The translations under genes were made by a program, and so were the position numbers. Positions 1 to 6,620 of a stretch of DNA of 9,267 nucleotides are shown here, in pieces. The DNA lies in the NCBI GenBank assembly GCA_007117775.1, contig SKFX01000194.1:1-9267 (forward strand), read 5' to 3'. Origin of the DNA: Ilumatobacteraceae bacterium (GTDB taxonomy: Bacteria; Actinomycetota; Acidimicrobiia; Acidimicrobiales; Ilumatobacteraceae). Each line of letters starts with the position of its first letter. Positions within the stretch are counted from its first letter, which is position 1. The notes under the pieces are model-generated. The model did no database searches. It saw only the letters and a list, made by a program, of their open reading frames with translations, and had not been told where the DNA came from.

Positions 1-993
1 ATGCGCCGCTCCGACACTGGCGCCGGTCCCGGGGACCTCAATGGCTTCAACCGAACCGACGGCCCCACCGGCCGGCTCATCTGAACCGCCGCGGTCATCA
101 ACTGCGTGGACATCCACGAGATCGGCGACACCGCTGACGATATATGGCTGGTAGAGACGCCGGACCAGGTCGTTAGCGATCTCCAACAGGTCGCTCGGGT
201 GCGCCGGCTCACGGCAGATCACGATGAACTCATCACCGCCAACGCGGATCACCTCATCATCTGAGCGGATCCCGACCGACAGCCGCGCCGCGGCCTGTTC
301 GAGCACGAGATCGCCGACGGCATGGCCGAAACGATCGTTGATCGACTTGAAATCGTCGAGATCGAGATACAGCACACCGGCGATGTGCTGGGCGTCGGCA
401 GCGAACTCCGAAACGTAATGCTGCAGTCGGGCACGGTTGCCCACACCGGTCAACGGATCGACGAACGCAGCCCGCCGCAGCGTCTCGTGATAGTCGTGCA
501 GGCCGAACGCCAGCGCAGCGACCGAGACCGCCTCGGCCAGCAACTGCTGCTCCTCATCGGATGGCCGGGCGCGACCCTCGGCGCGCACCACCAAGAGCGC
601 AGCGACACGCCCATCGGGTGCGATCACCGGCCGGGTCCACACCGAATGTGCACGCTCAGGCCAGTCGCCGACCCAGCTGACACCATCAGCATCGAGATCC
701 TCGTCACCATCGATCCCGGCTGCGGCCCGAGCCGCCCGGCCATCGAGGTCGGCGGGGCCAGTGGTGGCGGCTCCGGCGATGTCGTCGAAGCGAAGCATCG
801 ATGCATGTCCGTGGATCGGTGCGGCGCCGAACGCGTCGACCACTTCCAGGAGCACCTCATCGAGTGAGCGACCCGCCGCGATGCTGCGGGTGGCCGAGGC
901 CAGACGGCCGGCGACGGTGCGGCGCGACGCCCCGAAGGGCAGCGGATCCAACTCTTGGCGATACGACCCACGGTCGCTGGGCGATGAACTCAT
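1..993 (-). CDS. GAF-GGDEF diguanylate cyclase, 5' part (cut at left edge)
   Basis: Probable cytoplasmic enzyme making cyclic di-GMP from two GTP. The visible 331 residues begin at the ATG at 993; a TAA lies in frame 9 bases upstream, so no earlier start is possible. Residues ~25-165 look like a divergent GAF-type sensor domain. The GGDEF domain starts at DPLTGVGNR (179-187), followed by LDLDDFKSINDRFGH (metal/GTP-binding region) and an exact GGDEF at 252-256. R243 and D246 form an RxxD product-inhibition (I) site at the standard distance from GGDEF, so the enzyme looks active and feedback-inhibited. About 30 Gly/Asp/Glu-rich residues (~289-321) sit before the closing ASVG motif, where most GGDEF domains have a short turn. 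No membrane segment is visible. The C-terminus, and any EAL domain, would lie outside the window. It diverges from the operon at 1112. The GGDEF call is firm; the GAF call is weaker. Confidence 0.93.
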   Translation of the reverse strand, partial: MSSSPSDRGSYRQELDPLPFGASRRTVAGRLASATRSIAAGRSLDEVLLEVVDAFGAAPIHGHASMLRFDDIAGAATTGPADLDGRAARAAAGIDGDEDLDADGVSWVGDWPERAHSVWTRPVIAPDGRVAALLVVRAEGRARPSDEEQQLLAEAVSVAALAFGLHDYHETLRRAAFVDPLTGVGNRARLQHYVSEFAADAQHIAGVLYLDLDDFKSINDRFGHAVGDLVLEQAAARLSVGIRSDDEVIRVGGDEFIVICREPAHPSDLLEIANDLVRRLYQPYIVSGVADLVDVHAVDDRGGSDEPAGGAVGSVEAIEVPGTGASVGAAH

Positions 994-1111
994 GCCTACT
1001 TATCGGCAGCGACGATGTGAACTTGAGCACAAATCCGTGCCGATACCGCACCCATGATCGAGGGCGGTTCTCGACCGCTCACCGAGCCGAGATGTTCTGT
1101 AGCGTGGGGGT
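994..1111. promoter_or_regulatory. Divergent intergenic region with nested inverted repeats
   Basis: This 118-bp gap separates the diguanylate cyclase start from the OYE-like gene. Two mutually exclusive inverted repeats share bases: TCGAG (1058-1062) with CTCGA (1070-1074), and GGGCGGT (1062-1068) with ACCGCTC (1074-1080, one G-T mismatch/wobble). They lie about 20-40 bp upstream of the likely -10 box of the operon, where a repressor or activator often binds. A smaller GCAC-N6-GTGC repeat lies at 1027-1040. No convincing -35 box is visible for either gene. The operator role is inference from position and symmetry only. Confidence 0.4.
1100..1105 (+). promoter_or_regulatory. Putative -10 box of the OYE-ETF operon (leaderless start)
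   Basis: TAGCGT fits the actinobacterial TAnnnT -10 pattern. Exactly six bases separate it from the GTG at 1112, which would put transcription initiation at or next to the start codon and give a leaderless mRNA. The bases between are GGGGGT, which is not a normal Shine-Dalgarno sequence. The same six-base spacing occurs at the desaturase and xthA starts in this window. Prediction only. Confidence 0.4.
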
Positions 1112-3133
1112 GTGTCAACGCGCCTGCTCTGGACACCTCTGGATCTCGGCCCGGTTCAGACTCGCAACCGGATCGTCTTCTCGGCCCATCTGACCAACTA
1201 CGCCCGTGACGGGCTCCCCACCGAACAGCACGCCGCCTACTACGCGGCTCGCGCCGCGGGCGGCACCGGGCTGATCATCACCGAGGAGCATTCGACCCAC
1301 CCGACCGATTGGCCCTATGAGAAGCTGATCCACGGCTTCCACCGCGAGGTGATCCCGGGCTACCGGGCGATCACCGAAGCAGTGCATCGCCACCGGGTGC
1401 CGATCTTCGCCCAGATCAACCACAACGGCGGCCAGGCCTCCTCGATGTATTCGCGACTGCCGGTCTGGGCACCGTCGCCCGTCGCCGACCCCCTGTTCCG
1501 CGAAGTCCCCAAGGCCGTCACCCTCGCCGAGATCGACGAGATCATCGCCGGTTACGCGCTGGTGGCCGAGCACTGCGCCGAAGGGGGCTTCGACGGGATC
1601 GAACTGCAGTGCTCGCATTCATCGATCGTGCGCGGCTTTTTGTCGCCGGCGACCAACCATCGCACCGACGCCTACGGCGGATCACTCGAGAACCGGACGC
1701 GCATCCTCATCGAGATCGTCGCGGCGGTACGACGGGTGATCGGCAATCGACTCGCGCTCGGCGTTCGCATCTGCGGTGATGAGTTGATCGAGAACGGCAC
1801 CACCATCGACGATGCCGTCGAGATCTCCCAGATGGTCGAGGCGACCGGACAGGTCGACTATGTCAACACCTCGATCGGTGTGGCGACCGCGAGCCTGTTC
1901 ATGATCGAGGCGTCGATGCACATCCCGCCGGGTTATGCGATGTTCATCCCATCGGCGATCCGCAAGGCGATCGATCTGCCAGTGGTCGGCGTTGGCCGGT
2001 TCAAGGACCCGTTACAGGCCGAGCGCGCCCTCGCCGAGGGGCATTGCGATCTGGTGGGCGTGGTCCGTGGCCAGATCGCCGATGCCGAATTCGCCGCCAA
2101 AGCCCGTGCCGGTGCTGCCGATGAGACCCGACTGTGTCTGTCGTGCAATCAGGAGTGCGTCGGCCGGATGGGCCTGAACCGCTGGCTGGGCTGTATCGAG
2201 AATCCACGCACCGGCCGCGAGGCGCAGTATCTGCGACTCGAACGCGACCGGGCCGGCCGCCAGCGCCTCACCTCAGCTCCGTCGGGGGCCTCAGGTGACT
2301 CGCCGTCCGGTACGGCCTCGCCAGATGACGGCTCGCGCGAGGTCATGGTGATCGGCGCCGGGCCGGCGGGACTGCAGGCAGCCATCGCGGCGGCGCGCCG
2401 CGGCCATTGCGTGCACGTGCTGGAGCGCGAAGCCGAACCCGGTGGGCAGGTCCGCCTCGCCGCCTCGGTCCCCAACCGCGCCGAGTTCGGTGATCTGATC
2501 CGCAATCAGTTGACCGAATGCCGACGACTCGGCGTCACGATCGAGTACGGCGTGGCGGTCTGGCCCGGCCTCGTCACCGAGCGGGCACCCGATCATGTGA
2601 TCGTCGCCACCGGTTCTGAACCGCAGCGTCCGTGGTGGGTGCCCGAAGACGCCGATCAGGTCATCGATGTGCGCCATGTCCTCGACGGCAGCGCCGATCC
2701 CTTCGGCGATGTGGTGGTGATCGACGAGATCGGATTCCATCACGCCACCTCGGTCGCCGAACTGCTCGCCGATCGCGGCTGTCGGGTTGAGATCACCACA
2801 CCGGGCATGGTCGTGGGCCAAGACCTCGGCATCACCCTCGATATGGAGAACTGGTGGATCCGCGCCACCGACAAGGGCATCGTGCAATCCACCGATCTGG
2901 TGCCGATGGGCTACGAGGGCCGCACACTCACCCTGCTGCACCATCCGACCGGGACCGAGACGTCCCGCACCCCGGATTGGGTGGTGCTGGCGGTGCCGTC
3001 GAATCCGGTCGAGTGGCTCTATCACGACCTCGTGACGGCGGGATTCAGCGTCGAGCGCGTCGGTGACTGCGTGGCACCTCGCCGGGCCCACGCGGCGGTG
3101 GTCGAGGGCGAGCGGGCGGGCCTCGCCGTATGA
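1112..3133 (+). CDS. OYE/FadH-family FMN, 4Fe-4S, FAD oxidoreductase (mycofactocin-system type)
   Basis: A 673-residue protein of the family that includes 2,4-dienoyl-CoA reductase FadH and trimethylamine dehydrogenase (TMADH). Residues ~5-335 form an OYE-type TIM barrel for FMN (RTDAYGGSLENR at 184-195, VVGVGRF at 291-297). Cysteines 342, 345, 349 and 361 give the CxxCxxxCx11C spacing of FadH. A Ser/Gly-rich linker (~365-408) leads to an FAD domain with GAGPAG at 415-420. The second nucleotide-binding segment (~532-556, VVVIDEIGFHHATS) lacks GxGxxG, as in TMADH, so NAD(P)H use is doubtful. L27 replaces the cysteine that binds FMN covalently in TMADH; H26 and H169 are kept, but Q166 stands where TMADH has Tyr and OYEs have His. 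Start: GTG 1112, bounded by an in-frame TAG at 1100. It overlaps the ETF alpha gene by four bases (ATGA), which points to electron transfer to ETF. Substrate unknown. Confidence 0.9.
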   Translation: MSTRLLWTPLDLGPVQTRNRIVFSAHLTNYARDGLPTEQHAAYYAARAAGGTGLIITEEHSTHPTDWPYEKLIHGFHREVIPGYRAITEAVHRHRVPIFAQINHNGGQASSMYSRLPVWAPSPVADPLFREVPKAVTLAEIDEIIAGYALVAEHCAEGGFDGIELQCSHSSIVRGFLSPATNHRTDAYGGSLENRTRILIEIVAAVRRVIGNRLALGVRICGDELIENGTTIDDAVEISQMVEATGQVDYVNTSIGVATASLFMIEASMHIPPGYAMFIPSAIRKAIDLPVVGVGRFKDPLQAERALAEGHCDLVGVVRGQIADAEFAAKARAGAADETRLCLSCNQECVGRMGLNRWLGCIENPRTGREAQYLRLERDRAGRQRLTSAPSGASGDSPSGTASPDDGSREVMVIGAGPAGLQAAIAAARRGHCVHVLEREAEPGGQVRLAASVPNRAEFGDLIRNQLTECRRLGVTIEYGVAVWPGLVTERAPDHVIVATGSEPQRPWWVPEDADQVIDVRHVLDGSADPFGDVVVIDEIGFHHATSVAELLADRGCRVEITTPGMVVGQDLGITLDMENWWIRATDKGIVQSTDLVPMGYEGRTLTLLHHPTGTETSRTPDWVVLAVPSNPVEWLYHDLVTAGFSVERVGDCVAPRRAHAAVVEGERAGLAV

Positions 3134-4095
3134 CCCCGTCGATGCTGGCCGTGATCCCGGTGCGCGATGGCCTCGTGCCCGCCGGCGGCGATGAGACCAT
3201 CGCCGAATGCGGTGGTCGGGCGATCCTGATCGGCTCGCAGACGGCAGCTGCGGAGGTCTGCACCGGCATCGTCGAAGTCCACCTCGTCGAGGCCGGATCA
3301 TTCGAGCCGGGCCGGTGGGCGCGCGGACTACTCGAGGTGCTCGGGCGCGAGATCGCCGACACCACCGTGCTGGTGGTACCCGGATCACCCGATGGCCGAG
3401 ACCTCGGACCGCGTCTCGCAGCATGCCTCGATCGGCCGCTGCTGGCCGGGGCGATCAGCATCACGGCCGAGCGTGTTGTCGTGGTGCGCGCAGGCGGGGC
3501 CGAGGTCCATACCCATCTGGTCCACGAACCGGTCGTCGCCACCCTGCAGCCCGGGGTCCGTGGACTCGAACAGCACCTTGAGCCGACCATCGCCGCAGAG
3601 CGGGCCACCGGTTCCCATCGTCTCGACGCCGGGGACGCTGGCGAGGCCCGTGACCGAGTACGTCGCGACGCACGAGTGCTCGAAGTGCTCGAACCGGACC
3701 TCGCGACGATCGATCTCAGTGAGGCACCGCGCATTATCGGAGGTGGGGCCGGACTCGACGGGCCCGAACGCTTCGAGACGCTCGTCGAGATCAGCGAGCA
3801 TCTCGGTGCCGCACTCGGCGCCACCCGGGTCATCACCGATCGGGGCTGGATCGACCACGCCAAACAGATCGGCACCACCGGGGTGACCGTGGATCCCGAC
3901 CTGTACATCTCGTTCGGTGTCAGCGGTGCGGTCCAGCACACCGCCGGATTGGGATCGCCCGACTACATCATCAGCGTCAACACCGACCCGCACTGTCCGA
4001 TGATGCAACTGTCGGATCTGGCGATCGTGTCCGATGCCAATGCGGTCGTCGATCATCTCCATCGACTGCTCAATCTCGGTGAGCACGATGGCTGA
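3130..4095 (+). CDS. etfA: Electron transfer flavoprotein alpha-type subunit
   Basis: A 321-residue ETF alpha-family protein expected to bind FAD and pass electrons from a dehydrogenase to the quinone oxidoreductase. The C-terminal FAD domain is clear: IIGGGAGL (202-209), GATRVITDRGW (230-240), QIGTTG (246-251), LYISFGVSGAVQH (258-270), then a VNTDPHCPM block that corresponds to the usual INKDPEAPI. By eye R233, T249 or T250, S265 and H270 match the FAD-contacting Arg, Thr, Ser and His of well-studied ETF alpha subunits. The N-terminal half is divergent, with little resemblance to the usual start. ATG at 3130 overlaps the previous stop as ATGA, indicating translational coupling. The partner beta subunit is not the next gene but the last of the operon, after fixC and fixX. 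Family assignment is firm; the dedicated-partner role is inferred from context. Confidence 0.9.
   Translation: MTPSMLAVIPVRDGLVPAGGDETIAECGGRAILIGSQTAAAEVCTGIVEVHLVEAGSFEPGRWARGLLEVLGREIADTTVLVVPGSPDGRDLGPRLAACLDRPLLAGAISITAERVVVVRAGGAEVHTHLVHEPVVATLQPGVRGLEQHLEPTIAAERATGSHRLDAGDAGEARDRVRRDARVLEVLEPDLATIDLSEAPRIIGGGAGLDGPERFETLVEISEHLGAALGATRVITDRGWIDHAKQIGTTGVTVDPDLYISFGVSGAVQHTAGLGSPDYIISVNTDPHCPMMQLSDLAIVSDANAVVDHLHRLLNLGEHDG
4078..4083 (+). promoter_or_regulatory. Ribosome binding site deciding the fixC-like start
   Basis: GGTGAG lies four bases before ATG 4088, inside the end of the ETF alpha gene. It favours 4088 over the longer open frame beginning at 4034 or the in-frame GTG at 4079. 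The extra N-terminal residues from 4034 would be translated from bases already well explained by ETF alpha and do not resemble FixC. Confidence 0.5.
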
Positions 4096-5446
4096 TACGA
4101 CCACCGGGACAACCCCGTTGTCCGCAACGGTTGCCACCGCGTCCGCCGCGACGTTCGATGTGATCGTGGTCGGCGCTGGCCCGGCCGGCAGTTGTGCCGC
4201 GACGGTGCTGGCGCGCGCCGGGCACCGCGTCGCCCTTTTGGAACGCGGTGCATTCCCGGGCGCCAAGAACATGTATGGCGGGGTGATCTACCCGCGCATC
4301 TTGGATCGTCTTCACCCGCAGTGGTGGGAACAGGTACCGATCCAGCGCTGGATCACCCGACGCTCGACCATGGTGATGACCGAGACCCGTGCATTGACCA
4401 TCGACTTCCGCTCCGAGGCCTGGGGCGAACCGCCCTATAACGGCGCCACCGCCTATCGGCCCGATTTCGACCATTGGCTGGCCGACCAAGCGGTTGCGGC
4501 GGGCGCTCATCTGCTGAACGCGACCACCGCAGTCGGATTACTGCGCGATGCAGACCAGCGCATCGTCGGCGTTCGCACCGATCGGCCCGATGGCGATCTG
4601 TGGGCCTCGACGGTCATCGCCTGTGACGGGGTCAACAGCTTCATCGCCAAAGAGGCCGGCCTGCACGAGGAACTCGACCCGGCCAACTACACCCTCGGCG
4701 TCAAAGAGACCTTGGCGCTGCCACGCTCGGTGATCGAGGAGCGGTTCGGTGTGCGCGATCGCCACGGTGTCGACATCGAGATCCTCGGTGGCACATCGGG
4801 TGTCAACGGTGGCGGCTTCCTCTACACCAACCTCGACACCCTCGCCGTCGGTGCGGTCCTGAAGCTGCCGGCACTCGCAGCGCAGCAAACCCGTCCCGAG
4901 GAGATCATCGGCCGCCTCAAGGCGCATCCGGCGATCGCCCCATTGGTCGAGGGCGGCGAGATCGTCGAGTACTCGGCCCATGTGATTCCCGAGGCCGGCC
5001 GGTCGATGATGCCGACGTTGACCACCGACCGGCTGCTGGTCACCGGTGATGCCGCCGCGATGTGTCTGGCGGCCGGGATCTGGCTCGAGGGTGTCAACTT
5101 CGCGATGGCGAGCGGGATGGCCGCCGGCGAGACGGTGGCCGAAGCGTTGGCCTCCGGCGACACCTCGGCACGCGGCCTCGGCGGATATGAGCGGCGTCTG
5201 CGCGACTCGTTCGTGCTCGCCGATCATGACAAGCTGCGCCGGGCCCCCGGCCTCGTGCTGTCGGATCGTGTCCAGCACCAGTATCCCGAGATGATCACCG
5301 GGGTCGTCGAGCGGATGTTCCGTGTCGACAATCCCGAACCCAAACCCGGCCTGCGCCGTATCCTCAGAGAGGAACGACGTGCTGCCGGCGTGCGAATCCG
5401 CGATCTGGCGCGCGATGCATGGATCGGTTTCAGGAGTTTCGGATGA
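4088..5446 (+). CDS. fixC: FixC-like ETF:quinone oxidoreductase flavoprotein
   Basis: A 452-residue FAD protein of the FixC/ETF-quinone oxidoreductase family. It would take electrons from reduced ETF and, with the FixX-type ferredoxin, reduce membrane quinone. After ~22 Thr/Ala-rich residues comes the Rossmann motif VIVVGAGPAGS (GAGPAG at 29-34) with E52 ending the second strand, then GAKNMYGGVIYPR, whose KNMxGG core is a family hallmark. Further FixC signatures are GVKETLALP followed by IEERF, GGGFLYTNLDTLAVG in mid-protein, and LLVTGDAAAM near residue 320, closing the FAD site. No transmembrane helix is visible, in keeping with a peripheral membrane protein. ATG 4088 overlaps the ETF alpha gene by eight bases, and the stop overlaps fixX as ATGA. 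Whether it takes part in flavin-based bifurcation, as in FixABCX, cannot be read from sequence. Confidence 0.9.
   Translation: MADTTTGTTPLSATVATASAATFDVIVVGAGPAGSCAATVLARAGHRVALLERGAFPGAKNMYGGVIYPRILDRLHPQWWEQVPIQRWITRRSTMVMTETRALTIDFRSEAWGEPPYNGATAYRPDFDHWLADQAVAAGAHLLNATTAVGLLRDADQRIVGVRTDRPDGDLWASTVIACDGVNSFIAKEAGLHEELDPANYTLGVKETLALPRSVIEERFGVRDRHGVDIEILGGTSGVNGGGFLYTNLDTLAVGAVLKLPALAAQQTRPEEIIGRLKAHPAIAPLVEGGEIVEYSAHVIPEAGRSMMPTLTTDRLLVTGDAAAMCLAAGIWLEGVNFAMASGMAAGETVAEALASGDTSARGLGGYERRLRDSFVLADHDKLRRAPGLVLSDRVQHQYPEMITGVVERMFRVDNPEPKPGLRRILREERRAAGVRIRDLARDAWIGFRSFG
5432..5436 (+). promoter_or_regulatory. Ribosome binding site of the fixX-like gene
   Basis: AGGAG, the best Shine-Dalgarno match in the operon, lies six bases before ATG 5443. 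It sets the start at 5443 rather than the in-frame ATG at 5419, and it is embedded in the last codons of fixC. Confidence 0.65.
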
Positions 5447-5751
5447 CACTCACCAACGACGGGCTCTGGCCCGAGGTCTCCTTCGAGGATCGGATGTCCA
5501 CGGTCCGCTTCGACATCGGCGAACGCGCCCATATCACCGTTGACAGTGCGGTGTGCGGGGACTGTTCGACGCGCGAATGCGTCGTGGCATGCCCGGCGAA
5601 CCTGTTCGTGCCAACCTCTGATGGCGGGATCCTGTTCAACTACGAGCAGTGCTTCGAATGCGGCACCTGCTACATGGTCTGCAACCGTGAGGGTGCAATC
5701 ACCTGGACCTATCCCGACGGCGGTCACGGCGTGGTCTTCAAGCGGACCTGA
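5443..5751 (+). CDS. fixX: FixX-like ferredoxin (iron-sulfur partner of FixC)
   Basis: A 102-residue ferredoxin-like protein of the FixX family, equivalent to the iron-sulfur domain fused to the C-terminus of mitochondrial ETF-quinone oxidoreductase. It holds eight cysteines: 38, 41, 46 and 50 (CxxCxxxxCxxxCP) and 70, 73, 76 and 80 (CFECGTCYMVC). ECGTC, and the tail ITWTYPDGGHGVVF, are strong FixX signatures. The second set should bind 4Fe-4S; the first set could hold another cluster, which would need spectroscopy to settle. Its start overlaps the fixC stop as ATGA, with AGGAG six bases upstream. It should form a complex with the adjacent FixC-like protein at the inner face of the membrane. 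The first ~30 residues have no recognisable motif. Confidence 0.93.
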   Translation: MTLTNDGLWPEVSFEDRMSTVRFDIGERAHITVDSAVCGDCSTRECVVACPANLFVPTSDGGILFNYEQCFECGTCYMVCNREGAITWTYPDGGHGVVFKRT

Positions 5752-5762
5752 ACGAGACCGCC

Positions 5763-6620
5763 ATGATCATCGTCTGCTGGAGATGGGTCGCCCCCGGTGA
5801 TGATGCCCGTTGGGGTGGGGTGTCGAGCGCGGACTCCAGCGCGCTTGAACTGGCGCTTCGCCTGCGCGAGTCACAACCACATCACGAACCGGTGCATGTG
5901 ATCACCCTCGGCCCACCCGGAGCCGAACAGGCACTGCGCACCGCGCTGGCCGCCGGCGCCGACGCGGCGACGCGCATCGACGCACCGGTGGCACTGCAGA
6001 GTTCGGTGACCGCCGCGGCGATCGCCGGAGCGATCGCGGATCTGGGCGATGGCCTGATCGATGGATCGGCCGGCCCCACACGACTCAACTGGGTGATCTG
6101 CGGCGATTACTCAGAGGACCGCGGCTCGGGGTCCACCCCGGCGTTCATCGCCGCCGATCTCGACATCGCTCAGGCGCTCGGTCTGGTGGCCGTTGACATC
6201 GGGTCCGTTGATGGGTCCGACGCCAGCACTGCCGCCATGACCCTGTTCGCGACCCGTCGACTCGACGGGGGTCGCCGTGAACGCCTCGAGATCAGCGCAC
6301 CGGCGGTGATCTCGATCGAGGGATCGCTGATGCGGCTGCGGCGCAGTTCACCGATGGCGGAACTCGCTGCCCAGCAGACCACCATCGCCGTCATCGCCGG
6401 ACCGAATGGCCCGGTCGACACCCCTCAGGAGCTGCGCGCCTACCGGCCGAGGCCGCGGGTGCTCGCCGCACCTGCCGGGGACACGACGCTGGACCGGGTG
6501 CGTTCGATCACCGGCGCTGACCAACAGAACCATCACGCATCAGAGACCGTGGAACTCGAACCGGCCGCCGCAGCCGCCCGAGTGCTCGAGGCGCTGCGCG
6601 AACGCGGTTACCTCGACTGA
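5763..6620 (+). CDS. etfB: Electron transfer flavoprotein beta-type subunit
   Basis: A 285-residue ETF beta-family protein, the expected partner of the alpha subunit at 3130. MIIVCWRWVAPGDDAR corresponds to the usual MKIVVxVKQVPD opening; VHVITLGPPGAEQALRTAL (44-62) and AGADAATRID match the conserved core, and WVICGDYSEDRGSGS (110-124) occupies the nucleotide (AMP) loop. In ordinary ETF beta that loop reads roughly D-x-D-x-x-Q-T/V-G-x-x-A; here it is Arg/Gly/Ser-rich without the Gln, so AMP binding may differ. An RLDGG segment and a closing SAPAVISIEG-like block also fit the family. Residues ~235-262 are variable and polar. It starts 11 bp after fixX with no strong ribosome binding site. Its last 13 bases overlap the end of the convergent desaturase gene. 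The alpha and beta genes are separated by fixC and fixX, which is unusual. Confidence 0.87.
   Translation: MIIVCWRWVAPGDDARWGGVSSADSSALELALRLRESQPHHEPVHVITLGPPGAEQALRTALAAGADAATRIDAPVALQSSVTAAAIAGAIADLGDGLIDGSAGPTRLNWVICGDYSEDRGSGSTPAFIAADLDIAQALGLVAVDIGSVDGSDASTAAMTLFATRRLDGGRRERLEISAPAVISIEGSLMRLRRSSPMAELAAQQTTIAVIAGPNGPVDTPQELRAYRPRPRVLAAPAGDTTLDRVRSITGADQQNHHASETVELEPAAAAARVLEALRERGYLD

Noticed and set aside
322..867. Plus-strand open frame of 181 codons opposite the diguanylate cyclase
   Set aside because: It lies antisense to the GAF-GGDEF coding region and shows no domain pattern.
1112..3133. Authentic trimethylamine dehydrogenase or 2,4-dienoyl-CoA reductase
   Set aside because: The TMADH FMN-binding cysteine is replaced by L27 and cysteine spacing is FadH-like, while the FadH NADPH motif is missing and active-site residues differ from both.
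2291..5449. Long minus-strand open frames (295-377 codons) opposite the OYE, ETF alpha and fixC genes
   Set aside because: They mirror the high-GC codon bias of the plus-strand genes. Their translations are Arg/Ala/Gly/His/Asp-rich with no recognisable motif, while the opposite strand carries strong family signatures.
1112..6620. Nitrogen-fixation fixABCX operon
   Set aside because: The gene order differs, the operon is led by an OYE-like enzyme, and no nif gene is present; fix names here indicate protein family only.
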